From Alphaproteobacteria bacterium UBA6149 (GTDB lineage Bacteria; Pseudomonadota; Alphaproteobacteria; Rickettsiales; UBA998): 43,773 nucleotides of DNA. Of the stretch, positions 1 to 7,484 are shown piece after piece; position 1 is the stretch's first letter; each line of letters begins with the position of its first letter. A program made the position numbers and the translations under genes. The stretch covers positions 3,646 to 47,418 of the forward strand of contig DIUV01000049.1 of the NCBI GenBank assembly GCA_002423155.1, written 5' to 3'. Under the pieces are notes generated by a model that was not told where the DNA came from, did not search any database, and was given only the letters and a program-made list of their open reading frames with translations.

Positions 1-181
1 GGCAGTCCGCGTTTCATTTTTAAGTCCTGTTTACACAAATACATCATAACCTATTGGTATTGTTGATACAAACATTACAACAACTTATTTTCCTTGGACA
101 GTAGTGTGCCTGCGCAGGAATGACGATGGAGAGTATTGAAATATAACTAATGCTTTGTCACTAACCGTACCACCATGTAGG
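1..181. other. Non-coding left edge
   Basis: No credible gene is seen. Positions about 108-135 hold a short palindrome (CCTGCGCAGG) followed by GAATGAC. This resembles half of the dispersed GTCAT-ended palindromic repeats found at 3.4 and 12.8 kb, but it is only a partial match. Confidence 0.4.
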
Positions 182-3100
182 TCACTTACCCCGCAATTTA
201 TCCAAATATAAATAAACCACAGGAGTAATATATAGAGTCAATAATTGCGAGGTAAGCAATCCGCCCACCACAGCTATCCCCAAAGGTTGGCGGAGTTCTG
301 AGCCTGCGCCCAGCCCCAATGCAATGGGTAGTGTGCCGAGGATGGCGGCCATGGTGGTCATCATTATGGGGCGGAATCTGGTGATGCACGCTTGGTAGAT
401 GGCGGTTTCTGCGCTGGCGCCCTCGTTGCGAGCTTGCAGGGCGAAATCTATCATCATGATGGAGTTTTTCTTGACGATGCCGACTAATAAAATCACTCCG
501 ACTATAGCTATCACACTCAGTTCGGTTTTAAAAATCATCAGCATAAGCACCGCTCCTAAGCCTGCGGAGGGCAAGCCAGAGAGGATGGTTATGGGGTGGA
601 TGAAACTTTCATATAACATGCCTAATATTATATAAACCACCAAAACAGCGAATAATAACAATATGCCATTGCCTTGTGCGGAGTCTTTAAACGCTTGCGC
701 CGCGCCTTGGAAGCTGCCCATTATATTATCGGGTACTTTTAATTGTTGTTCCAAATCATGCAATTTTTGCACTGCCTCCCCGAGGGCGATGTTGGGGCTT
801 AAATTAAAAGAAATAGTTACCGCAGGTAATTGCCCCTGATGATTAACCGAAAGTGGGCCTAACTCGCGCTCTACAGTAGCAAAAGCGGTGAGCGGCACCA
901 GACCTTGGCTACCTTGCACATAAATTTTGCTAATATCATCCGGTGATTGCTGAAATTCGGGCGCTACTTCGATGATAATCGCATAATCATTGGCGGAGGT
1001 GTAGATGCTCCCAGCTTGGGCGCTGCCGTAAGCATTGTACAAAGCTTGGCGGATGTTATCGTAGCTAATGCCTAAACTGGCGGCTTTGTCTTGATTCGCA
1101 CGCAATAAGGCTTGCAGACTTTTTAGCTGTAAATCGGAGGATACATCTTGAAAGATTTTTTCTTTGCTTAAACTTTGGGTCAAGTCTTCGGCGGATTTAT
1201 ATAGTTGGTCTAACTCGGTTCCTTGCAAAGTATATTGATACATCGCCTTACTCGGGCGACCACCAATTTGCATATTTTGCACTGGCTGCATATAGACATT
1301 TAAGCCTTCTAATTTTTGTAAACTGCTACGCAAACGCTGAATCACCACAAAAACGGGCGGACGTTCAGCCCGTGGTTTTAAGCCAAAGAAAATCAACCCC
1401 GAATTCATGGTGCCGCGATTGCCGCCTACGGCATTAAATACATTTTCTACTGCTGGGTCTTTTTTGAGAATTTCTACTGCTTGTTTTTGTTTTTCCACCA
1501 TTGCCGAATAAGAAATATCTTGTACGGCTTCACTGCGAGCAAAGACAAAGCCGGTATCTTCTAGCGGAAAAAATCCTTTGGGAACCGCATAAAAAGCCCA
1601 TAAACTCGCCGCTAAAGTAGCAAAAGTTAGCATTAACATGGCAAAACGATGGCGCAAAGCTAGTTTTAAAGAATTTTCGTACTTACCAAGTAACCAATCA
1701 AACCAATTATCTGATTTTTGTTGATGCTGCGCAGATGGCTTTAAAAACCGCGCACATAACATGGGAGTAAGCGTGAGCGAAACAAAGCCAGATATTAAAA
1801 TCGCCATGCTTATCGTAACCGCAAATTCACGGAAAAGCCGCCCAATAATGCCGCCCATGAATAACACGGGAATGAATACGGCCACTAGGGAAATAGTCAT
1901 AGAAATAATCGTAAAGCCGACTTCTTTTACGCCCTTAATTGCTGCTTCAAAAGGTTTCATCCCCTCCTCTATATGACGCGTGATGTTTTCTAACACCACA
2001 ATTGCATCATCCACTACAAACCCCACGCAAAGGGTAAGCGCGAGTAACGACACGTTATTGATAGAATAACCCAGCAAAGACATGCCGCCATAAGTGGCGA
2101 TGATAGATAGCGGAACCGCTAAAGCTGGAATCAACGTTGCCCGCCCAGAGCGCAAAAATAAGAAAATAACCGCAACTACCAGAGCAATAGTTAGTAACAT
2201 GGTTATCTGCACATCATGCAAAGCTTCTCGTATGGCGACAGAGCGGTCTAACATGGGGGTTAGTTCTACCGAGGCAGGAATTTGCGTGCGGAAAACGGGC
2301 AATAAAGCGCGGACTTTTTCCACTACTTCAATAGTGTTCGCATCGGGCTGGCGCTGAATTGCCAGGACAATTGCTTGTTTATTATTCAAAAACCCAATCG
2401 ACCTATCATTTTCCACCCCATCTATCACATTGGCAATCTCGCGCATGCGCACTGGTGCGCCGTCTTTCCAAGTGGCGATTATCTCCCGAAAGCCTGCCGC
2501 ATCTTGGGGTTGACCTGCAATTTTCAAGTTAAAAAACTGCTTTACCCCACTAATCGCCCCCACGGGAGAATTAGAAGACGCTTCCGCCAAAGATTTTCGC
2601 ACTTGCCCCAAATCCATACCCTTAGCCGCTAGTTTGCTGGGATCCACCTGCACCCTAACTGCATGTTTTTGCGAACCATAGACCATCACCTGCGCCACAC
2701 CTGTAATGGTGGATATACGCTGCGCCATCATGGTTTCCGCAAATTCATTCACCTGCGATAAAGGCAGCGTATCCGAAGACACCGCCACAAAAAATATTGG
2801 CTGATCGGCAGGGTTTACTTTTTGAAAAGATGGCGGAGAAATCATCTCCTTGGGCAAACGGGGAATGGTGGTGGAAATGGCGGTTTGTACATCTAAGGCG
2901 GCACCATCTATATTTCGCTCTAAATCAAATTGTAAAGTAATCTGCGCATACCCCAGAAAACTGGTGGAAGTCATGGAGCTTAAACCCGCAATCGTTGAAA
3001 ATTGCCGCTCTAAAGGAGTCACCACCGAAGATGCCATGGTCTCAGGACTTGCTCCCGACAAATTCGCATTCACCTGAATAGTCGGAAAATCCACCCGCGG

Positions 3101-3211
3101 CAAAGCGCTAACTGGCAAACTACGATAACCAGCAATCCCTGCTACCAACAAAGATGCCATCAGCAAAATAGTAAATACAGGACGGCGGATACAAAGTTCG
3201 GAAAGGCTCAT
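182..3211 (-). CDS. RND-family multidrug efflux permease (AcrB/MdtB-like inner-membrane subunit)
   Basis: This is an inner-membrane proton-driven pump subunit of the HAE-1 type, which normally works with a periplasmic adaptor and an outer-membrane channel. The protein is 1009 residues, the usual RND length. It starts with the typical RND N-terminus (SLSELCIRRPVFTILL) and has a first membrane helix, two large periplasmic loops and two six-helix bundles. The paired acidic residues of helix 4 are visible in VGFVVDDAIVVLEN, and the conserved helix-10 segment in VGIVKKNSIMMIDF. I chose the ATG at 3211 because AAGGA lies 10 nt upstream. A TTG at 3262 would add 17 residues with no ribosome site. No adaptor or channel gene lies upstream; partners may lie beyond the left edge. 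Family is certain, substrate unknown. Confidence 0.93.
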   Translation of the reverse strand: MSLSELCIRRPVFTILLMASLLVAGIAGYRSLPVSALPRVDFPTIQVNANLSGASPETMASSVVTPLERQFSTIAGLSSMTSTSFLGYAQITLQFDLERNIDGAALDVQTAISTTIPRLPKEMISPPSFQKVNPADQPIFFVAVSSDTLPLSQVNEFAETMMAQRISTITGVAQVMVYGSQKHAVRVQVDPSKLAAKGMDLGQVRKSLAEASSNSPVGAISGVKQFFNLKIAGQPQDAAGFREIIATWKDGAPVRMREIANVIDGVENDRSIGFLNNKQAIVLAIQRQPDANTIEVVEKVRALLPVFRTQIPASVELTPMLDRSVAIREALHDVQITMLLTIALVVAVIFLFLRSGRATLIPALAVPLSIIATYGGMSLLGYSINNVSLLALTLCVGFVVDDAIVVLENITRHIEEGMKPFEAAIKGVKEVGFTIISMTISLVAVFIPVLFMGGIIGRLFREFAVTISMAILISGFVSLTLTPMLCARFLKPSAQHQQKSDNWFDWLLGKYENSLKLALRHRFAMLMLTFATLAASLWAFYAVPKGFFPLEDTGFVFARSEAVQDISYSAMVEKQKQAVEILKKDPAVENVFNAVGGNRGTMNSGLIFFGLKPRAERPPVFVVIQRLRSSLQKLEGLNVYMQPVQNMQIGGRPSKAMYQYTLQGTELDQLYKSAEDLTQSLSKEKIFQDVSSDLQLKSLQALLRANQDKAASLGISYDNIRQALYNAYGSAQAGSIYTSANDYAIIIEVAPEFQQSPDDISKIYVQGSQGLVPLTAFATVERELGPLSVNHQGQLPAVTISFNLSPNIALGEAVQKLHDLEQQLKVPDNIMGSFQGAAQAFKDSAQGNGILLLFAVLVVYIILGMLYESFIHPITILSGLPSAGLGAVLMLMIFKTELSVIAIVGVILLVGIVKKNSIMMIDFALQARNEGASAETAIYQACITRFRPIMMTTMAAILGTLPIALGLGAGSELRQPLGIAVVGGLLTSQLLTLYITPVVYLYLDKLRGK

Positions 3212-3292
3212 TTTATTTTTATCCTTAAAAAAACATAATAGCGAATTATTATTATTCGCCAAGATTTTTTGTATGAATATTTATTGGCGCAA

Positions 3293-3507
3293 ATTGTCAC
3301 ATCAGGGCGATTTCACCAATCGTTAATTTTGTCTTTTTGCGATAAAATTCGCCATTGTCATACCGCTGTAGAGCGGTATCCATGCCAAACCATTGACTTG
3401 TACGCCAGTTGATAGGCATGGATACCGCCCTGCATAGGTATGACAAGAGATATTTTAGTGAAAAAAGACAAAATTAACGATTGGTGAAATCGCCCTGATT
3501 GTCACAT
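3293..3507. mobile_element. MITE-like element with 36-bp terminal inverted repeats and 10-bp target duplication
   Basis: The element proper is 3303-3497 (195 bp). Its ends are inverted copies identical over 36 nt, beginning CAGGGCGATTTCACCAATCG. Both ends are flanked directly by the same 10-mer, ATTGTCACAT (3293-3302 and 3498-3507), which is a target-site duplication. No gene fits inside, so it needs a transposase from elsewhere. The interior carries a second palindromic repeat (3356-3446). The CAGGG end and the 8-10 bp duplication would suit an ISAs1-like transposase, but that assignment is from memory and weak. Confidence 0.88.
3356..3446. repeat. Dispersed palindromic repeat, copy 1 (nested in the MITE)
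   Basis: The repeat starts TTGTCATACC and ends GGTATGACAA. It contains a small hairpin at each end and a long inner pairing of GGTATCCATGCC with GGCATGGATACC. The same architecture recurs at 12779-12867, so this is a repeat family. It could fold into a cruciform or a long RNA hairpin. Confidence 0.8.
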
Positions 3508-3590
3508 AATCTTAACTTAATTTTTGGCTTTATTGTGTTATAGTAATTACTAATCAATAATAATTTTATATTTTCAAAGAGAAGATTTTT

Positions 3591-4523
3591 ATGGCGTTTG
3601 AAGGATATAATGAATTCGGTGATCCGATACCTAATAATTTGCCAAGTGCGCCAAAAGCAGCGCCCACACCTAGCGCAGGAATGGCAAAAATTCCTCCAAC
3701 TGTAGAAGTTATAAAAAATGTAGGTAAAGCCGCGGTCTTGGCTGCTGGAGTGGCAGCAGTTGACCAAACTATAAAAGCATATGATAAGCACGAAGAATTA
3801 CCAGAAAACACCAGAATAGCGGAAGCAGGAAGCGAAGGGGTTGCTGCATTTGGTGGGGCAGGAGCTGGTACTTTGTTAGGAATAAAAGCAGGGGCATCGC
3901 TGCCTTTACCATTACCTGCACGTGGAATTGCAGCAGCTTTATTAGGAGCAGCAGGAGCCTTTGGTGGTCAACAATTGATTGATTCAACCATAAGCTGGGC
4001 ACAAAGCAAAACCGCAGGGTTATTTGGTGGAAGCGATGAGGTGGCAGCAGAAGCAACAGCACATGCTGAGAAAGTTCCAGTAGTGGCAGCGAAGCCAGCA
4101 GAGCAAGCTGATAAAGCGCCAGCAGTGGCAGCTAAACCTAAAAAATCCGCTCACCATGCAACGAGCACAGCAAACAATCATGATGCAGCACATAAAAAAG
4201 CTGAACATCAAACCCATAAAGGGGATAAATTCACCCATTATATGGAAGCACTAGCGGCAACCAATGATGTAAAAGGCATTAAAATTGATGGTATTTTGAC
4301 TGACAATGAAAAACAAAATATTGAAACCGCTCTGGCTGGCAAGCTAGAAACCCATAAAGGTAAGATTGTGGGTATGAATGTTGGTGCCTTTGTTCACTTG
4401 GATGAAGCAACAAAATCAGCGATCTCTGTTAGCCCATCTAAAAATGCAGACGAATATAATTTTTCAGTAGATATGAATAAATTGCCTCACAAACAAAACC
4501 AATCACAAAAACATATCAAGTAA
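3591..4523 (+). CDS. Unrecognised Gly/Ala-rich protein with glycine-zipper-like segment
   Basis: I do not recognise the family. The 310-residue product has a Pro-rich N-terminus (1-40). A Gly/Ala-rich, fairly hydrophobic stretch follows (about 45-145), with small-residue spacings such as GGAGAGTLLGIKAG and AAALLGAAGAFGGQ that look like glycine zippers or membrane hairpins. Next is a low-complexity Ala/Lys/Pro/His linker with two near-repeats of EKVPVVAAKPAEQ type (about 155-205), and then a soluble C-terminal domain (about 210-305). There is no cleavable signal peptide. The start has a good AGAGAAG ribosome site. It is flanked by the MITE upstream and a perfect hairpin downstream. A membrane-inserting or secreted effector-like protein is possible but unproven. 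Confidence 0.75.
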   Translation: MAFEGYNEFGDPIPNNLPSAPKAAPTPSAGMAKIPPTVEVIKNVGKAAVLAAGVAAVDQTIKAYDKHEELPENTRIAEAGSEGVAAFGGAGAGTLLGIKAGASLPLPLPARGIAAALLGAAGAFGGQQLIDSTISWAQSKTAGLFGGSDEVAAEATAHAEKVPVVAAKPAEQADKAPAVAAKPKKSAHHATSTANNHDAAHKKAEHQTHKGDKFTHYMEALAATNDVKGIKIDGILTDNEKQNIETALAGKLETHKGKIVGMNVGAFVHLDEATKSAISVSPSKNADEYNFSVDMNKLPHKQNQSQKHIK

Positions 4524-4539
4524 TGATGCTTCCCTATGA

Positions 4540-4572
4540 CAGGGCAAATTCACCATTGGTGAATTTGCCCTG
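4540..4572. repeat. 33-bp near-perfect palindrome made of two MITE-type ends
   Basis: Arms of 16 bp (CAGGGCAAATTCACCA and its complement) sit around a single central base, 17 bp after the preceding stop codon. The arm closely matches the MITE terminus CAGGGCGATTTCACCA at 3303. It may act as a terminator hairpin, but no T-run follows directly. Confidence 0.8.
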
Positions 4573-4697
4573 CCCCTTGGCGGATGACAAAAAATATTTT
4601 TGGTTTTTTAAACATTTTCCTAAAAACGACCTCTGCGTCCAGCCATTTGATGCTTTTTATATTGCGATTATGGATAGCCCATGTGTTTTGAGTTTCT

Positions 4698-4937
4698 GGC
4701 ATTCTTAAATTTGAAATTTCCTGCCCGATTTTATTAACGCTTGGGCTTGGTACTCGTCTTGCCACGCCGCCTTTGCTGGTGATGACGGCGGTTATTCAGT
4801 TTACCTACGACCAAAATATCCAGCACGCTTATTGGGCGATGTTGCTTGATACTATTTTATGCTCTGGTGCTGGTAAGTTTTCTGCTGACTACTTGATTAA
4901 ACAACGCTTTGGAAGTTTGCTGGAAAAGAAGCGGTAA
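4698..4937 (+). pseudogene. DoxX-family membrane protein, C-terminal remnant
   Basis: A reading frame ending at the TAA at 4935-4937 encodes LGLGTRLATPPLLVMTAVIQ, then FTYDQNIQHAYWAML, then an amphipathic tail ending LIKQRFGSLLEKKR. This matches the last third of DoxX-like proteins (two membrane helices and a basic tail). No matching N-terminal part or start codon is seen upstream, so the gene is truncated. It converges on the TetR gene. DoxX genes often sit beside TetR, AhpD and tautomerase genes, so this is probably a lost member of the adjacent operon's neighbourhood. Confidence 0.65.
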
Positions 4938-4941
4938 TTAC

Positions 4942-5526
4942 CTATGCTGTTATTGGGCTTAGTGCTAGACGCAGATATTGTTTAACGCTATCAGGGTCAA
5001 CACCAGTGCGTGACCAAGTTTTTACCGCAAGCATAGTGGCAAACAAATATTGGGAGAGATTTTCGCTGGTTTCTTTGGTGGTTAGTTGTTTGCTGCGCCT
5101 AGCTTTTTCTATCAGTGCTTTTAATTGCAGGCGGATATATTCAAGTTTTTCTCGTGCATTTTCTGCAAGTTCTGGGTCGGAATCAGAAATATCGGTTGCG
5201 GTTTGGATTAAATAACAGCCCGCTGGTATATCAGCATTGCCACATTGCTCGGCAAGTGAAGCAAATAAATCAAGCAACGCTTGCTTGGCGTTGTCTTGCG
5301 CTAGTAATACCTCAAAATTGGGCTTAACAAATTTCTTAAAATATTCATCAATGGTAGCTATGAATATAGATTTTTTGTCACCAAAACTATGATACACAGA
5401 GGCAATCGGCACATCAAGCACCGCTGCAATATCGCGCACGGAAGTCGCCTCATAGCCTTTGCGCCAAAACAGGCGCATGGTATTTTCCAGTGCTTCTTCC
5501 TTGCAAAATGTTAGTTTGCGTCCCAT
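4942..5526 (-). CDS. TetR/AcrR-family transcriptional repressor
   Basis: This 194-residue protein has the standard TetR layout. An N-terminal helix-turn-helix (about residues 9-55) reads EALENTMRLFWRKGYEATSV, then RDIAAVLDVPIASVYHSFG with the DKKSIF junction. A helical ligand-binding domain follows, containing C102 in a GCYL motif like that of AcrR-type regulators. It is the last gene of a four-gene minus-strand operon, starting 2 nt after the DUF1348 stop. A double inverted repeat of TetR type lies in the operon promoter (6820-6861), so it probably represses its own operon in response to a small electrophile or other organic molecule. The ligand is unknown. Confidence 0.9.
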   Translation of the reverse strand: MGRKLTFCKEEALENTMRLFWRKGYEATSVRDIAAVLDVPIASVYHSFGDKKSIFIATIDEYFKKFVKPNFEVLLAQDNAKQALLDLFASLAEQCGNADIPAGCYLIQTATDISDSDPELAENAREKLEYIRLQLKALIEKARRSKQLTTKETSENLSQYLFATMLAVKTWSRTGVDPDSVKQYLRLALSPITA

Positions 5527-5528
5527 TA

Positions 5529-5933
5529 TTAAAAAATGCGCCTTTCTTCCTCGCGTATTGTATAATCATTTATACTCGCATCACGCTGTTGCATCAAGCC
5601 ACTACTAGCAAATTCCCACAATTCATTGCCATGACTGCGATACCACTGATCAGAGTTATCATGCCATTCATACTCAAAACGAACGGCAATACGATTTCCA
5701 TCAAAACACCATAATTCTTTTTTTAACTTATAATCTAATTCTTTTTGCCATTTTCTTGTCAAAAAGCCTACAATCTCACCCCGCCCTTTGAAAAATTCAG
5801 CACGATTACGCCACACAGAATCATCTGTATAGGCAAGCGATACTTTTTCAGGGTTTCGTGTATTCCACAAATCCTCCGCAAGTTGCACTTTTTTACGCGC
5901 TGAATCTAAATCAAAAGGCGGGGTGATTATCAT
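5529..5933 (-). CDS. DUF1348 (NTF2-like/SnoaL-like fold) protein
   Basis: The 134-residue product belongs to the DUF1348 nuclear-transport-factor-2-like family, recognised from the segments ARKKVQLAEDLWNTRNPEKV, SVWRNRAEFFKGRGEIVGFL, DGNRIAVRFEYEWHD and GNELWEFASSGLM. The biochemical role is unknown; the fold is a small hydrophobic pocket used by isomerases and polyketide cyclases. I use the ATG at 5933, 4 nt after the tautomerase stop and with a GAAGGGA ribosome site 7 nt upstream. The 29 residues possible upstream belong to the neighbouring gene's DNA. It is the third gene of the TetR-controlled operon. Confidence 0.88.
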   Translation of the reverse strand: MIITPPFDLDSARKKVQLAEDLWNTRNPEKVSLAYTDDSVWRNRAEFFKGRGEIVGFLTRKWQKELDYKLKKELWCFDGNRIAVRFEYEWHDNSDQWYRSHGNELWEFASSGLMQQRDASINDYTIREEERRIF

Positions 5934-5937
5934 AGAG

Positions 5938-6153
5938 TTATCCCTTCGCCATGTTACGCAAATCAGAATCTGTGACAGGATTGCCGCCAACTCCCCAAGC
6001 CCCAGATGGTACATCTTCAACCAACACCCATGTTACAGGGCGCAGTTTTTCACCTTCCACGGAAACCACCGCATCGGTTACTTTGCGGATAAGCTCCTGT
6101 TTTTGTTCCAGTGACAAATAGCCACTGATACCTTTAATTTGAACTAGAGGCAT
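5938..6153 (-). CDS. 4-oxalocrotonate tautomerase-family enzyme
   Basis: The 71-residue product begins MPLVQIKGISGYLSLEQKQE. The proline directly after Met becomes the N-terminal catalytic base of this superfamily, so the ATG at 6153 must be the start. It is preceded by AAAAGGAGAAAATC, an excellent ribosome site that lies inside the end of the AhpD-like gene (20-nt overlap). The remainder (IRKVTDAVVSVEGEKLRPVT, WVLVEDVPSGAWGVGG) fits the beta-alpha-beta tautomerase fold. Such enzymes isomerise keto-enol or dehalogenate small substrates. The substrate here is not evident. Confidence 0.92.
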   Translation of the reverse strand: MPLVQIKGISGYLSLEQKQELIRKVTDAVVSVEGEKLRPVTWVLVEDVPSGAWGVGGNPVTDSDLRNMAKG

Positions 6154-6748
6154 GATTTTCTCCTTTTCTAGCTGGCTTTGCAAGTGGTTGAGCTTGTTCT
6201 TTAAGGCTAATAGCATGTGGTTGAAACGCTTGGTCAACAGGCGTACCCAAAATATGATTAGCATAGTTGCTGAGTGTTTTCTGGGTTATTGCCAAAATTA
6301 CTTCCAACACTTGCGCCTTGGTATAACCAGCGGCTAGAAAATTATTAACCGTATTTTCGCATACCCAACCTTGCTTGCTAACCACCGATTTAGTAAATTG
6401 GCGGAGTGCTTCTAGTTTACTATCAGCAATGACCTTATCCTCGCGTACTGCGTTAATTACATCCGCAGGTAGTTTTTGCATATCAGAAATGGCAGAGTGG
6501 GCTGCAACGCAATACTCGCAGCCATTAATACGGCTGGCAGCGATTAGAACAATTTGCTGCTCAACTGCGCTTAGCGTTCCTTGCGATACAGCTGCAGCAA
6601 TATCAGTATATGATTTCAAAACATTGGGGGCTTCCGCAAAATTACCAAGCAAATTAGGAATAAATCCGTATTTACCTTGCACAGCTTCCAGAATTGGTTT
6701 TGAGCCTTCTGGCGCAGTTTCTTTAGTATGAGTAATAAAGTCAGTCAT
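6134..6748 (-). CDS. AhpD-like / carboxymuconolactone decarboxylase-family protein
   Basis: The 204-residue product has the AhpD-type redox motif CEYCVAAH (C77, C80, H84) in an all-helical carboxymuconolactone-decarboxylase domain (about 25-165). Proteins with this motif act as alkylhydroperoxidases or thiol-dependent peroxidases. The C-terminal 30 residues are polar low-complexity and overlap the next gene. The start at 6748 has AGGAGAA upstream. It is the first gene of the operon AhpD-like, tautomerase, DUF1348, tetR and is read from the promoter at 6808-6836. Its role is probably defence against electrophilic or peroxide stress. Confidence 0.9.
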   Translation of the reverse strand: MTDFITHTKETAPEGSKPILEAVQGKYGFIPNLLGNFAEAPNVLKSYTDIAAAVSQGTLSAVEQQIVLIAASRINGCEYCVAAHSAISDMQKLPADVINAVREDKVIADSKLEALRQFTKSVVSKQGWVCENTVNNFLAAGYTKAQVLEVILAITQKTLSNYANHILGTPVDQAFQPHAISLKEQAQPLAKPARKGENHASSSN

Positions 6749-6807
6749 AGATATTCTCCTATTAATAAGTTGTTATTGAAGCCCGCCTGATTGCAACTTC
6801 AGATAGG

Positions 6808-6836
6808 AGATTATCATTATTAGAACGATTGCTCAA
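6808..6836 (-). promoter_or_regulatory. Probable sigma-70 promoter of the AhpD-like/tetR operon
   Basis: On the minus strand, TTGAGC (6836-6831) and TAATCT (6813-6808) are separated by 17 nt, about 60 nt upstream of the first start codon. The -35 box lies within the inverted repeat at 6820-6861, so a bound repressor would block it. Confidence 0.6.
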
Positions 6837-6861
6837 TAATAAAGTTGAACAATCGTTCTAA
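6820..6861. promoter_or_regulatory. Double TetR-type operator
   Basis: TTAGAACGATTG (6820-6831) is repeated inverted as CAATCGTTCTAA (6850-6861), and the pairing continues inward with TCAA/TTGA after one mismatch. Each arm also contains its own half-palindrome GAACNNNNGTTC (imperfect in the left arm), so two TetR dimers could bind. The distance to the TetR operon makes that regulator the obvious candidate. Confidence 0.75.
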
Positions 6862-6941
6862 TTTATTTTTTGTTATCTTGTAACTTTTCGTATAAGATAA
6901 ACGAACTACCTACAGGATGCCTGTAGTTGTTTCATTGTTTT

Positions 6942-7376
6942 ATGCGTTATAAAAAAATTCCCAAACGCATAAAACCCACGCCACTTCCTGATTGGGATAA
7001 AAATATAGATAGCCCAATGGCGCATATTATTGCTGTTTCCATGAATCGTTATGGACAACCGATTAGGCTATTTACCGTCAATCGCTGGATAAGTTTCGAA
7101 ACTTGGTATGATGCAAAGCATACGACAGAATTTGTAAAAAAATTCAAATTCACTCTTGATGACGACCAGCATTGGCAAATTCTGGATAATTGGGTGGAAA
7201 ATATGCTGCATCTATTTGCACCACAAATAACATGGCTAAATGAGCAGCGCGATAAAACAATTGCCAACTGGCAGAAAAAACATCCAAATAGCAACGCCTA
7301 CGAAGACCATGGGCTGGAAGAGCTTTCGGAAATTCCAATAAATCTTGCTGACCAAGTGCATTGGATAGCTGGGTAA
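6942..7376 (+). CDS. Hypothetical protein, 144 residues
   Basis: A soluble, Trp-rich protein with no signal peptide or membrane segment and no family I can name. Recognisable stretches are HIIAVSMNRYGQPIRLFTVN, RWISFETWYDAKHTTEFV and LFAPQITWLNEQRDKTIANW. I prefer the ATG at 6942 to the TTG at 6927. The ribosome site is weak. It stands alone, divergent from the AhpD-like operon and convergent with the symporter gene. Codon use looks like its neighbours, and the open frame is longer than expected by chance. Confidence 0.65.
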   Translation: MRYKKIPKRIKPTPLPDWDKNIDSPMAHIIAVSMNRYGQPIRLFTVNRWISFETWYDAKHTTEFVKKFKFTLDDDQHWQILDNWVENMLHLFAPQITWLNEQRDKTIANWQKKHPNSNAYEDHGLEELSEIPINLADQVHWIAG

Positions 7377-7484
7377 TAGCTCAGTCAATATGAGTTTTTA
7401 TTATTCCACCATTCTCTAACGTAATTTTGCTTATATTCTAGGTGACTTGGTATAATTATAGCTAGTTTGACCTAATCTTTCCTC

